This document shows positions 8,598 through 16,442 of a stretch of 37,004 nt of DNA, piece by piece. Position 1 is the stretch's first letter. Every line of letters starts with the position of its first letter. Location of the stretch: the NCBI GenBank assembly GCA_012271165.1, contig JAAXGX010000030.1:1-37004 (forward strand), in the 5' to 3' direction. This DNA comes from Vicinamibacteraceae bacterium (lineage in GTDB: Bacteria; Acidobacteriota; Vicinamibacteria; Vicinamibacterales; UBA8438). Below the pieces are notes generated by a model. That model did not search any database. It was not told the origin of the DNA and saw nothing but the letters and a program-made list of their open reading frames with translations. The translations under genes and the position numbers were made by a program.

Positions 8598-9650
8598 ATG
8601 GCTTTTCGCGACATCGCAGGTCATCGTGCGCTCGTGCAGTTGATCTCACGGGCCGTCGACCGGGCGTCGCTGCCACCGAGCCTGCTCTTCGCGGGGCCTG
8701 AGGGGGTCGGGAAGCGGCTGGCGGCCACGGCGCTGGCCCAGGCGCTCAATTGCACCGACCCGCTGCGCGGTTGCATGCCGCGCGCGTCCGGCTCCGGCCC
8801 CGCCCTTCCGCTGGACGCCTGCGGCCGTTGCTCCGCCTGCACCCGGATCGCCCGCGGCGCGCATCCCGACGTGCTCGCCGTCGAAGCCGGGGACGGCGGG
8901 GCCATCACCATCGACCAGGTACGCCGCGCGGTCGGCCAGGCCAGGTATCGGCCCTTCGAGGGTCGGCGCCGGGTCATCGTCATCGACGCGGCCGACCAGC
9001 TCGTTCCGCAGTCGCAGAACGCGCTGCTCAAGACCCTCGAGGAACCGCCCGACGCCTCGCAGTTCGTACTCGTCACGGCGCGTCCCGACACGCTGCTCGC
9101 CACGGTGCGGTCGCGGTGCCAGCGCCTGAGCTTCGGCCAGCTCGGGACCGCGGAGGTGACCGGCGTCCTGGTGCGCGATCACGGCTACGACCAGCCGGCG
9201 GCGCTGGCGTCGGCGGCGTCAGCCGGGGGCAGCGTCGGGCGCGCCCTGCTGCTGGCGTCGGGGGAGCTGGCGGCGGCGCGCGCCGCGGCGCTGGCTCTGC
9301 TGCAGGCCGTCGCGGGGGCGTCCGACACGAAGACGCGCCTCGACGGGGCGAAGGCGCTGCTCGCCGGCAAGAGCGGCGGCAAGGCGAGCGGCGGGGTTCA
9401 GCGCCAGGAGCTGACGCGGCGGCTGCGGCTCCTGGCGTCGATGCTGCGCGACGTCACCCTGCTGGCCAGCGGCGGGGACCGGGCGGCCCTCGCCAACGCG
9501 GACCTGCACGACCGCTTCGAGCCGCTGGCGCGGACGGTCGCCGCACGCCGCGGCGTGCGGGCCTTCGCGGCGGTCGGCGAGGCGCTCGCGGCGACCGCGC
9601 AGAACGCCGGTCCGAAGGTCGTCGCCGACTGGGTCGCGTGCCGCCTGTAG
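8598..9650 (+). CDS. holB: DNA polymerase III subunit delta'
   Basis: Clamp-loader subunit of the replicative polymerase. It has 350 residues from MAFRDIAGHRALVQLI; an in-frame ATG eight codons upstream exists, but MAFRDI is the family start. The AAA+ region shows a Walker A-like GPEGVGKR (33-40), a zinc-binding cysteine cluster (Cys75, Cys78, Cys81 plus an upstream Cys), the VIDAADQLVPQSQNALLKTLEEPP segment in the order typical of delta', and TARPDTLLATVRSRCQ. An Ala/Gly-rich stretch precedes the C-terminal domain. The next gene is ricT, a common neighbour of holB. Confidence 0.9.
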   Translation: MAFRDIAGHRALVQLISRAVDRASLPPSLLFAGPEGVGKRLAATALAQALNCTDPLRGCMPRASGSGPALPLDACGRCSACTRIARGAHPDVLAVEAGDGGAITIDQVRRAVGQARYRPFEGRRRVIVIDAADQLVPQSQNALLKTLEEPPDASQFVLVTARPDTLLATVRSRCQRLSFGQLGTAEVTGVLVRDHGYDQPAALASAASAGGSVGRALLLASGELAAARAAALALLQAVAGASDTKTRLDGAKALLAGKSGGKASGGVQRQELTRRLRLLASMLRDVTLLASGGDRAALANADLHDRFEPLARTVAARRGVRAFAAVGEALAATAQNAGPKVVADWVACRL

Positions 9651-9661
9651 CAGGTGAGACC

Positions 9662-10450
9662 ATGGCTGAATCCGAACAGCCGCCGTTCGTGAGCATCAAG
9701 TTCGATCCGGTCGGGCGGCTGCACCACTTTCTCCTTCCGGAGGTCGGCTTCAAGCCGCCGCTGCAGCCGGGCGACGCGGTCGTCGTGGCGCGCGGCGCGC
9801 AACGCGCCTACGGCACGGTGAGGCCGCCGGTGCCGCAGCTCGCCGAGCGCAAGGCGCCGCCGGCGAACTCCACCGACCGGGTCCTGCGGCGGGCGTCGAA
9901 GCAGGACATCACGAACCGTCTCGCGCAGCAGCACCGCGAGCGGGAGGGCTACCGGATCGGCCTGATGAAGATACGCGAGCGCGGCCTCGCCATGAAGCTG
10001 GTGCGCGTCGAGCAGCCGTTCGACGTCTCGCGGCTGGTCTTCTACTTCACCGCCGAGGACCGCGTCGACTTCCGGGACCTCGTGCGCGATCTCGCGGCCG
10101 AGTTCCGCTGCCGGATCGAGATGCGCCAGCTCGGCGCCCGCGACGAGGCGAAGCTGCTCGGCGGCTACGGGACGTGCGGCCGTCCGCTCTGCTGCACCAC
10201 CTGGCTCAAGGGCTTCGAGCCGATCTCCATCAAGATGGCCAAGCGGCAGCACCTCAGCCTCAACCCCTCGCGGCTCTCCGGGTTGTGCGGGCGGCTGAAG
10301 TGCTGCCTGCGGTACGAGCTGCCCAACGCGGCGGGCGAGCAGTTCGCCGGGTGCGCCCACGAGGGCTCGTGCAGCCGCAGCAGCGCCGGGGGCGGGTGCG
10401 GCGGCGACTGCGCGAGCGGGGGCTGCGGCACGTGCTCCGCGGGCTCCTGA
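9662..10450 (+). CDS. ricT: PSP1-domain protein RicT (YaaT family) with a Cys-rich tail
   Basis: Protein of 262 residues starting at the ATG at 9662, 11 bases after the holB stop. The PSP1 core contains YGTCGRPLCCTTW and LCGRLKCCLRYE, the conserved cysteine motifs of the RicT family. In Bacillus RicT forms the RicAFT complex, which binds Fe-S clusters and affects RNase Y activity; whether that applies here is inference. The last 32 residues (231-262) form a Gly/Ser tail with six cysteines (231, 237, 246, 250, 255, 258), which I take to be a candidate metal-binding extension. Its position beside holB is the usual genomic context. Confidence 0.88.
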   Translation: MAESEQPPFVSIKFDPVGRLHHFLLPEVGFKPPLQPGDAVVVARGAQRAYGTVRPPVPQLAERKAPPANSTDRVLRRASKQDITNRLAQQHREREGYRIGLMKIRERGLAMKLVRVEQPFDVSRLVFYFTAEDRVDFRDLVRDLAAEFRCRIEMRQLGARDEAKLLGGYGTCGRPLCCTTWLKGFEPISIKMAKRQHLSLNPSRLSGLCGRLKCCLRYELPNAAGEQFAGCAHEGSCSRSSAGGGCGGDCASGGCGTCSAGS

Positions 10451-10481
10451 ACCCGACCGCGAGCGGCGACCGCGAGGCCTG

Positions 10482-11375
10482 ATGGCGCTGCCCCGCATCG
10501 GCCTCACCGTCGGCGATCCCGCGGGCATCGGCCCGGAGATCGCGGAGCGGGCCGCCAGGGACCCGCGCGTCACCGACGTCTGCGAGCCGCTGCTGTATCG
10601 TCCGGCGCCGGCCGGCGCCGCCGCGTTCGAGCCGGGCGTGGCGACGGCGGACGGCGGGCGGGCGGCCTTCGACGCCGTGTGCCGGGCGACGGCCGACGCG
10701 CTCGCGGGGCGGCTCGACGCCGTGGCGACCGCGCCCATCAACAAGACGGCCTGGCGGCTGGCCGGCCTGCCCTGGCGCGGCCACACCGACCTGCTGGCGC
10801 ACCTGACGAGGGCGTCCGACGTGGCGATGATGTTCCATACCGACCGGTTGCGCGTCGTGCTGGCGACCGTGCACATCCCGCTGGGGGAGGTCCCGGCGCA
10901 GCTCACGCGGCACCGCGTCGAGCGCACGGTCGAGCTCGCCGCCGCCGGGCTGCCGCGGTTCGGATGCCGCACGGCCCGCCTGGCGCTGGCGGGCGTCAAT
11001 CCGCACGCGGGCGAGGACGGGCTCATGGGACACGAGGAAACGCGGGTGCTGCGGCCCGCCGTCGAGGCCCTGCGGGCCCGCGGCATCGCCGTCGAGGGCC
11101 CGCTGCCCGGCGACACGGTGTTCGTCCGCGCGCTCGGCGGCGAGTTCGACGCCGTGGTGGCCTGCTATCACGACCAGGGGTTGATTCCGGTCAAGCTCGT
11201 CGCGTTCGGCCGCGCCGTCAACGTGACGCTGGGGCTCCCCATCGTGCGCACCTCGGTCGACCACGGCACCGCGTACGACATCGCCGGCAAGGGCGTGGCC
11301 GATCCGTCCAGCATGGTCGAGGCGCTGCGCCTCGCCGCGCAGCTCGCCGTCCGCCGCGAGCCCGCTCAGCCATGA
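10482..11375 (+). CDS. pdxA: 4-hydroxythreonine-4-phosphate dehydrogenase, short form
   Basis: NAD-dependent enzyme of the DXP-dependent pyridoxal phosphate pathway. It has 297 residues, against about 330 in Escherichia coli. The signature GDPAGIGPEI opens the protein, TAPINK and GHTD follow, and the metal-binding histidines are present in GHTDLL, CYHDQGLIPVK and SVDHGTA. The shortening lies between the first motif and TAPINK (roughly residues 30-75), where the usual extended segment is reduced. The stop overlaps the smpB start as ATGA. The catalytic residues suggest an active enzyme. Confidence 0.9.
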   Translation: MALPRIGLTVGDPAGIGPEIAERAARDPRVTDVCEPLLYRPAPAGAAAFEPGVATADGGRAAFDAVCRATADALAGRLDAVATAPINKTAWRLAGLPWRGHTDLLAHLTRASDVAMMFHTDRLRVVLATVHIPLGEVPAQLTRHRVERTVELAAAGLPRFGCRTARLALAGVNPHAGEDGLMGHEETRVLRPAVEALRARGIAVEGPLPGDTVFVRALGGEFDAVVACYHDQGLIPVKLVAFGRAVNVTLGLPIVRTSVDHGTAYDIAGKGVADPSSMVEALRLAAQLAVRREPAQP

Positions 11376-11839
11376 CCGACCGTACCGGCGAGCGTCTCAT
11401 CGCCGACAACCGCAAGGCGCGCCACGACTACCACCTGCTCGACACCTTCGAGGCGGGCATCGTGCTGCTCGGCACGGAGGTCAAGGCCATTCGCGAAGGC
11501 CGCGTCAACCTCCGGGACAGCTACGGGCGCGTCGAGAACGGAGAGGTCTTTCTCCACAACGTGCACATCAGTTCCTACAGCCATCGCGGGTACGCCGATC
11601 ACGAACCGCTGCGCCGCCGGAAGCTGCTGCTCAACAAGGGGGAGATCCGCAAGCTGATCGGCAAGACCGTCGAGCGCGGCTGCACGCTCGTGCCGGTGCG
11701 GATGTACTTCAGGAGCGGCCGGGTCAAGGTGGCCGTGAGCATCGCCAAGGGCAAGAAGACCCACGACAAGCGCGAAACGATCCGGCGCCGGGAGATCGAC
11801 CGCGAGACGCGGGCGATGGTGAAGGGCCGCGGCCGTTGA
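11372..11839 (+). CDS. smpB: SsrA-binding protein SmpB
   Basis: Binds tmRNA and delivers it to stalled ribosomes for trans-translation. It has 155 residues. The family start MTDRTGERLIADNRKARHDY is followed by GIVLLGTEVKAIREG, the LHNVHISSYSH segment, RKLLLNKGEI, and the basic tail KGKKTHDKRETIRRREIDR, which enters the ribosome decoding site. The ATG overlaps the pdxA stop and the stop overlaps the rfbD TTG start. No tmRNA gene is visible in the window. Confidence 0.96.
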   Translation: MTDRTGERLIADNRKARHDYHLLDTFEAGIVLLGTEVKAIREGRVNLRDSYGRVENGEVFLHNVHISSYSHRGYADHEPLRRRKLLLNKGEIRKLIGKTVERGCTLVPVRMYFRSGRVKVAVSIAKGKKTHDKRETIRRREIDRETRAMVKGRGR

Positions 11840-12687
11840 CGATCCTCGTCACCGGCGCCGAGGGGCGCCTCGGGTCCACGCTGGCGGCGGTGCTCGGCGC
11901 CGGGCACCGGGTCGCGCCCCGGGGCCGCGGCGCGCTGGACATCACCCGGCCTGCGGAGGTCGCCGCGGCCCTGCGGTCCGCCGCGCCGGACGTCATCGTC
12001 AACTGCGCCGCCTACAACGACGTGGACGGTGCCGAGGACGATCCGCTAGCCGCCTTCGAGGTGAACGCCTTCGCGGTGCGCACGCTCGCGCGCGCCGCGC
12101 GCGAGGCCGGGGCCACGCTGGTGCACTACGGCACCGACTTCGTCTTCGACGGCCGGTCCGCCGCGCCGTACACCGAGGAGGACGCCCCCAACCCGCAGAG
12201 CGTCTACGCGATGTCGAAGCTGGTGGGCGAGTGGTTCGCGCGGGATGCGAAGGCGTACGTCCTGCGGGTGGCGAGCCTGTTCGGAGGTGGGCGGCCCGGC
12301 GTGCGCGCAAGCAGCCTCGACCGCATGGCGGACGCCATCCTGGCAGGGCGGGAGGTCCAGGCGTTCGCGGACCGGACCGTCTCGCCGAGCTACGTGCCCG
12401 ACGTGGCGGCCGCGACCGCGGCGCTGCTGGCGGCCGCGCCGCCCCCCGGCATCTATCACTGCGTCGGCTCCGGCCGGGGCACCTGGCTCGAGGTGGCGAC
12501 CGAGCTGGCGCGCCGCCTCGACCGCGACGCCCGCATCGTGCCGGTGGCCGCGGCCGATCGCCCGCAGCGGGCGCGCCGTCCGACGTTCTCCGCCCTGGCC
12601 AACGCCAGGCTGGCCCGGGCCGGCATCGAGATGCCGCACTGGACCGACGCGCTCGGACGCTACGCGGCGGAGCGGGCGACCGGCTAG
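11836..12687 (+). CDS. rfbD: dTDP-4-dehydrorhamnose reductase-like extended SDR
   Basis: NADPH-dependent reductase that catalyses the last step of dTDP-L-rhamnose synthesis. It has 283 residues from a TTG start overlapping the smpB stop. It shows the GAEGRLG nucleotide-binding loop, DVIVNCAAYNDVDGAEDDP, HYGTDFVFDG, the catalytic YAMSKLVGE (Tyr and Lys), and a C-terminal SALANARLARAGI segment. RfbA, RfbB and RfbC are not in the window, so the sugar nucleotide is inferred from the family. A stem-loop repeat begins nine bases after the stop. Confidence 0.85.
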   Translation: MTILVTGAEGRLGSTLAAVLGAGHRVAPRGRGALDITRPAEVAAALRSAAPDVIVNCAAYNDVDGAEDDPLAAFEVNAFAVRTLARAAREAGATLVHYGTDFVFDGRSAAPYTEEDAPNPQSVYAMSKLVGEWFARDAKAYVLRVASLFGGGRPGVRASSLDRMADAILAGREVQAFADRTVSPSYVPDVAAATAALLAAAPPPGIYHCVGSGRGTWLEVATELARRLDRDARIVPVAAADRPQRARRPTFSALANARLARAGIEMPHWTDALGRYAAERATG

Positions 12688-12695
12688 CTTCAATC

Positions 12696-12722
12696 GGACG
12701 GGGCTGCGCCCCGCACCCCCGG
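12696..12722 (+). repeat. Intergenic stem-loop repeat, copy 1
   Basis: CGGGGC TGC GCCCCG forms a perfect six-base-pair stem at 12699-12713, followed by CACCCCCGG. A 26-base copy with one difference occurs in opposite orientation at 32807-32832. It lies just after rfbD and could act as a 3' stem-loop, but there is no U-tract. Confidence 0.7.
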
Positions 12723-12757
12723 CTGGTCGAGGGGTTCGCTTCCAGGAGCCGCCCACG

Positions 12758-13033
12758 GTGAGCGTGTTACGCTTGCGGGAAGTGGAAGTCCTGACGACAT
12801 GGCTCACGCCCGCCCTGTTGGTCGCGCTCGTCGCGTGGCTCCGCTCCGAGCTAATCAGCCGGACGGACAAGCTCGAGAAGCGGTTCGACGCCGTTGACAA
12901 GCGCTTTGAAAGCGTTGAGAAGCGGTTCGACACGGTGTTCCGCGAGCTGGCCTACCTGCGGGAACGCATGGCCAAGCTCGAAGGCTCGCTCGAGGGCTTC
13001 CTGGCCGGCCGCCGCGACGGCAATGCCGCCTGA
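12758..13033 (+). CDS. Small membrane-anchored coiled-coil protein
   Basis: Protein of 91 residues starting at GTG 12758, chosen because AGGAG lies nine bases upstream; GTGs at 12764 and 12782 are also in frame. A single hydrophobic segment (WLTPALLVALVAWL) is followed by an exact heptad series, EKRFDAV, DKRFESV and EKRFDTV, encoded by three 21-base units. A second helix RMAKLEGSLEGFL follows. This is a short coiled coil, presumably oligomeric, tethered to the inner membrane. Similar XhlA-like small proteins are common in bacteria without a known function. It stands alone between rfbD and the convergent lhgO gene. Confidence 0.7.
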   Translation: MSVLRLREVEVLTTWLTPALLVALVAWLRSELISRTDKLEKRFDAVDKRFESVEKRFDTVFRELAYLRERMAKLEGSLEGFLAGRRDGNAA

Positions 13034-13051
13034 CATCATCGCCGGCCGGCG

Positions 13052-14152
13052 CTAGCCCAGCGCTTCCTCCACCAGGTCCGACACCAGGCGGCCGATGGCC
13101 AGGCACGCGGTCAGGCCGGGCGAGTCGATGCCGGCCGCGTGCACGAGGTGGGGGACGCGGGCGTCGCGGCGGATGATGAAGTCGGAGAACGGCTCCTCCG
13201 GCGGGCAGGCCTTGGCCCGAATCCCCGTGCCGCCGGGACGCAGGTCGTCCCGCGCGAGCGCGGGCAGCAGGCGGCGTGCTGACTGCAGGAAGTGGTCCAG
13301 CGGCAGCCGGTCGGCCTCGTAGTCGTCCCGGGCCGTCTGATAGCGCGCGGTCGGGCCGAGCGTGACGGCGCCCCACGTGGTGCGGGTGAAGTGGACGCCC
13401 AGGCCGTGGCCGCTCGGGTCGGGCAGCGGGTAGACGGGACCGTTGATGAGGTGGCGCCGCCCGGGGGCCAGCTCGGCGTACTCCCCCCGGACCGGGTAGA
13501 TCGTGAACGGCTCGCCGCCGAGCATCGCCGACAGCTCGTCGGCGTACAGGCCGGCGGCGTTGACCACGACCCGCGCGCCAATCGTCTCCCGCGGGGTGCG
13601 CAGCTCGATGCCGTCGCGGCCGGCGCCGCCGCCGCGGACCGGCGTGCCGGGCAGCAGGTAGGCGTCGCGGTCGGCGGCCAGCCGCGCCAGCGTGCGCACC
13701 AGGCCCTCCGCCTCGACGATGCCGGTCGACGGCGACCACAGCGCGGCGCAGGCGTCGACGGCCGGCTCGCGGGCACGCACGAAGCGGCGGTCGACGACCG
13801 TCAGATCGTCGACGCCGTTGGCCGCCCCACGCTCGGCGAGCCGCTCGAGCTCGGCGATCTCGCCGCCGCGCGTGCAGACGATCAGCTTGCCGCAGCGCGC
13901 GTGGGGGATGTCGTGCAGCGCGCAGAACCGGTAGAGCGCGTCGCGTCCCTCGACGCACAGGCGGGCCTTGAGCGAGCCCGCCGGGTAGTAGATCCCGGCG
14001 TGGATGACGCCGCTGTTGTGCGTGCTCGACTCAAGGCCCGGTCGCGGATGCCGCTCCAGCACGCAGGTCGAGCGGCCGCGTTCCGCGATGGCGCAGGCGG
14101 CGGCGAGTCCCACGACGCCCCCGCCGACGATCGCCACGTCCAGACGCTCCAT
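13052..14152 (-). CDS. lhgO: FAD-dependent oxidoreductase, L-2-hydroxyglutarate oxidase-like
   Basis: DAO-fold flavoenzyme of about 366 residues. The N-terminal [21 protein letters not shown] is the FAD-binding GxGxxG motif. [24 protein letters not shown], spread over residues 43-66, is the hallmark of L-2-hydroxyglutarate dehydrogenase/oxidase (LhgO/YgaF). [11 protein letters not shown] and the late GTGIRAK and [15 protein letters not shown] segments complete the family pattern. The ATG at 14152 is preferred; an in-frame GTG at 14173 would add seven residues. It is expected to oxidise L-2-hydroxyglutarate to 2-oxoglutarate and pass electrons to the quinone pool. It is divergent from gmd and ends 18 bases from the coiled-coil gene. 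Confidence 0.85.
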   Translation of the reverse strand: MERLDVAIVGGGVVGLAAACAIAERGRSTCVLERHPRPGLESSTHNSGVIHAGIYYPAGSLKARLCVEGRDALYRFCALHDIPHARCGKLIVCTRGGEIAELERLAERGAANGVDDLTVVDRRFVRAREPAVDACAALWSPSTGIVEAEGLVRTLARLAADRDAYLLPGTPVRGGGAGRDGIELRTPRETIGARVVVNAAGLYADELSAMLGGEPFTIYPVRGEYAELAPGRRHLINGPVYPLPDPSGHGLGVHFTRTTWGAVTLGPTARYQTARDDYEADRLPLDHFLQSARRLLPALARDDLRPGGTGIRAKACPPEEPFSDFIIRRDARVPHLVHAAGIDSPGLTACLAIGRLVSDLVEEALG

Positions 14153-14235
14153 GGCCGGCGACGATTGTGCCACGCGCCGGGCGCGACGTCGTACACTAAC
14201 CGGCTACGGGCGCCCCGGCGCGGGCGCTGGCCGGC

Positions 14236-15234
14236 ATGTCGAAACGGGCCATCATCACCGGCGTCAGCGGGCAGGACGGTTCGTACCTGGCGGAGCTGCT
14301 GCTCGACCGGGGGTACGAGGTCGTCGGCGTCGTGCGCCGCCTCAGCGCCCCCAACCACTGGCGCATCGAGCACCTCCTCGATCGCATCGACCTGCGCCCG
14401 GGCGATCTGCTGGATCAGCTCTCGCTGATCCGGCTCGTGGACGAGGTGCGGCCGCACGAGATCTACAACCTCGCCGCCATGTCGTTCGTCCCGGCGTCGT
14501 GGGACCAGCCGATGCTGACTGGCGAGTACAACGCCCAGGGCGTGACGCGCCTGCTCGAGGCGCTCCGCCAGGTCGACACCTCGATCCGCTACTACCAGGC
14601 GTCGTCGAGCGAGATGTTCGGGAAGGTCCGCGAGACGCCGCAGAACGAACGGACGCCGTTCTATCCGCGCAGTCCCTACGGCGCCGCGAAGGCATTCGCC
14701 CACCACATCACGGTGAACTACCGCGAGAGCTACGACCTGTTCGCCGTCTCGGGCATCCTGTTCAACCACGAGTCGCCCCGGCGGGGGCTCGAGTTCGTGA
14801 CGCGCAAGGTCAGCGACGGGGTAGCGCGCATCAAGCTCGGCCGCGCCCGCACGCTCGTGCTCGGCAACCTCGACGCGCGCCGGGACTGGGGGTTCGCCGG
14901 CGACTACGTGCGCGCGATGTGGTCCATGCTGCAGCAGGACGCGCCGTCGGACTACGTGGTCGCGACGGGCGTCAGCCACTCCGTGCGGGACCTGGTCGAG
15001 ACCGCGTTCTCGCACGTCGGCCTCGACTGGCGCGACCACGTGCGCACGGACGCGAGGTTCCTGCGGCCGGCCGACATCGAGCACCTGGTCGGCGACGCGT
15101 CGAAGGCCCGCGGGGTGCTGGGCTGGCAGCCGACGGTCGATTTTCGCACGCTGGTCCGCACCATGGTCGACGCCGACCTGCAGCGGCTGGCGGGCGCGGG
15201 CGAACCGGCGCCGGCCGCCGCCGCCGGCCGCTAG
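14236..15234 (+). CDS. gmd: GDP-mannose 4,6-dehydratase
   Basis: Extended SDR that converts GDP-D-mannose to GDP-4-keto-6-deoxy-mannose, precursor of fucose, rhamnose and perosamine units in surface polysaccharide. It has 332 residues. [15 protein letters not shown] is the Gmd-specific nucleotide-binding loop, and [30 protein letters not shown] and the catalytic [10 protein letters not shown] follow. [10 protein letters not shown] and the [15 protein letters not shown] segment are diagnostic of Gmd. No reductase or epimerase partner sits beside it. The stop codon shares bases with the thiG stop on the other strand. Confidence 0.93.
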   Translation: MSKRAIITGVSGQDGSYLAELLLDRGYEVVGVVRRLSAPNHWRIEHLLDRIDLRPGDLLDQLSLIRLVDEVRPHEIYNLAAMSFVPASWDQPMLTGEYNAQGVTRLLEALRQVDTSIRYYQASSSEMFGKVRETPQNERTPFYPRSPYGAAKAFAHHITVNYRESYDLFAVSGILFNHESPRRGLEFVTRKVSDGVARIKLGRARTLVLGNLDARRDWGFAGDYVRAMWSMLQQDAPSDYVVATGVSHSVRDLVETAFSHVGLDWRDHVRTDARFLRPADIEHLVGDASKARGVLGWQPTVDFRTLVRTMVDADLQRLAGAGEPAPAAAAGR

Positions 15235-16013
15235 GCGGAGCCGACTACGCCCTCGAGCGGGCTGCTGGCGGTGGCGTACGGCTTGCGCGGAATGCGCCCG
15301 GCGAGGAATCCGGCGCGTCCGGCTTCCACGGCGAGGCGCATCGCCCGCGCCATGACGACCGGGTCCCGCGCGCCGGCGATGCCGGTGTTCATCAGGACGC
15401 CGTCGGCCCCGAGCTCCATGGCCAGCGCGGCGTCCGACGGCGTGCCGACGCCGGCGTCCACGATGACGGGCACGCCGGCCGCGCCCTTGATGATGCGGAT
15501 GTTGTTGGCGTTCTGGATGCCCAGCCCGGAGCCGATGGGCGCGCCGAGCGGCATCACGGCCGCGGCGCCGGCGTCCTCGAGCTTGCGGCAGACCACCGGG
15601 TCGTCGTTGGTGTAGGGCAGCACGACGAAGTCGTCGCGGACCAGCCGGCGGGTCGCCTCGAGCAGGGCCTCGTTGTCCGGAAAGAGGGTGCGCTCGTCAC
15701 CGATCACCTCGAGCTTCACCCAGTTCGACAGGCCGACCTCGCGCGCCAGGTGGGCGGTTCGAACGGCATCTTCCGCCGTGTAGCAGCCCGCCGTGTTGGG
15801 CAGCAGGAAGTACTTGTCGGCGTCGATGAAGTCGAGCAGCGATTCCTGCGAGCGGTCGCTGAGGTTGACCCGCCGCACGGCCACGGTCACCATCTCCGCT
15901 CCCGACTCCGCGTGCGCCTGCACCATGACCGGGTTCGACGGGTACTTGCCCGTCCCGACGATGAGGCGCGAGCGGAACGTCCGGCCGGCCAGCGTCAGCG
16001 GATCAGCCGGCAT
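15231..16013 (-). CDS. thiG: Thiazole synthase ThiG
   Basis: Builds the thiazole phosphate of thiamine from DXP, dehydroglycine and the sulfur carried by ThiS thiocarboxylate. It has 260 residues. The N-terminus [20 protein letters not shown] is typical, and the Schiff-base lysine is Lys100 in [22 protein letters not shown] and [20 protein letters not shown] form the phosphate-binding end of the TIM barrel. The ATG at 16013 overlaps the end of thiS by 11 bases, so the two are coupled. Other thiamine genes are not seen. Confidence 0.96.
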   Translation of the reverse strand: MPADPLTLAGRTFRSRLIVGTGKYPSNPVMVQAHAESGAEMVTVAVRRVNLSDRSQESLLDFIDADKYFLLPNTAGCYTAEDAVRTAHLAREVGLSNWVKLEVIGDERTLFPDNEALLEATRRLVRDDFVVLPYTNDDPVVCRKLEDAGAAAVMPLGAPIGSGLGIQNANNIRIIKGAAGVPVIVDAGVGTPSDAALAMELGADGVLMNTGIAGARDPVVMARAMRLAVEAGRAGFLAGRIPRKPYATASSPLEGVVGSA

Positions 16014-16206
16014 GCGCGCCGCCCCCGACGAAGTTGACCACCTCCACCTGATCGCCGTCGCTCACGACCACCGTGTCGTACGCTGCGCGCTTCACTATCG
16101 CGAGGTTGTGCTCCACGGCGACGCGCCGCGAATCGATCTCGAGCCTGGCGAGCAACTGGCCCACGGTCAGTGGCGCCGCGATTTCGTAGGGATCACCGTT
16201 GAGCAT
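16003..16206 (-). CDS. thiS: Sulfur carrier protein ThiS with residues beyond the Gly-Gly
   Basis: Ubiquitin-like sulfur carrier for thiazole synthesis. It has 67 residues: [31 protein letters not shown], and a C-terminal [10 protein letters not shown] typical of ThiS. The frame does not stop there but continues AHAG before TGA, so the glycines are not terminal. ThiS is normally adenylated on a C-terminal glycine, so trimming or an unusual tail must be considered. The ATG at 16206 is chosen because the promoter at 16253-16225 would start transcription near 16218; the longer frame to 16248 would lie inside the promoter. Confidence 0.9.
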   Translation of the reverse strand: MLNGDPYEIAAPLTVGQLLARLEIDSRRVAVEHNLAIVKRAAYDTVVVSDGDQVEVVNFVGGGAHAG

Positions 16207-16224
16207 GATTCTCAAGCGGCTGAA

Positions 16225-16253
16225 AGCGTACTCGCGGCCGCGGCCCAAGTCAA
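16225..16253 (-). promoter_or_regulatory. Promoter of thiS-thiG
   Basis: On the minus strand TTGACT (16253-16248) and TACGCT (16230-16225) are separated by exactly 17 bases, a good sigma-70 match. Predicted transcription starts about 12 bases before thiS, leaving no room for a TPP riboswitch. Confidence 0.6.
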
Positions 16254-16315
16254 GGCTAAGCCCTTGTGCAATGGGAGGTTAGAACTGTGCGAGAGATCCG
16301 CCGCCGCCGCGAGCA

Positions 16316-16344
16316 TTGACTTGCCTCCGAGGCGGCAGTACGAT
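16316..16344 (+). promoter_or_regulatory. Promoter of the nqr operon
   Basis: TTGACT (16316-16321) and TACGAT (16339-16344) are separated by 17 bases. The spacer contains the dyad GCCTCCGAGGC (16323-16333), a possible operator. The predicted start is near 16351, giving a leader of about 90 bases with the hairpin at 16387-16402. Confidence 0.6.
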
Positions 16345-16386
16345 GTTTGCGTACCTTTGATACTTTTGTCACAAGCCGGTCATCCG

Positions 16387-16410
16387 CGGGGCGGTCGCCC
16401 CGTATTTTTT
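16387..16410 (+). terminator. Intrinsic-terminator-like hairpin in the nqr leader (attenuator candidate)
   Basis: CGGGGC, loop GGTC, GCCCCG (16387-16402) is followed by TATTTTTT (16403-16410), a classic GC stem plus U-tract on the plus strand. No plus-strand gene lies upstream to be terminated, because thiS runs the other way, so it falls inside the nqr leader, 33 bases before nqrA. GGTCG (16393-16397) can instead pair with CGACC (16411-16415), an arrangement that would disrupt the stem. Regulation by attenuation is inferred. Confidence 0.6.
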
Positions 16411-16442
16411 CGACCACGCTTGAGAAAACATTCACAACCTAG

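Noticed and set aside
14165-14197. TTGTGC and TACACT as a gmd promoter
   Set aside because: The spacer is 21 bases, too long for a convincing call.
16207-16442. TPP riboswitch upstream of thiS
   Set aside because: The minus-strand sequence lacks the conserved CUGAGA and ACCUGAUCUGG-like parts, and the predicted promoter leaves only about 12 bases of leader.
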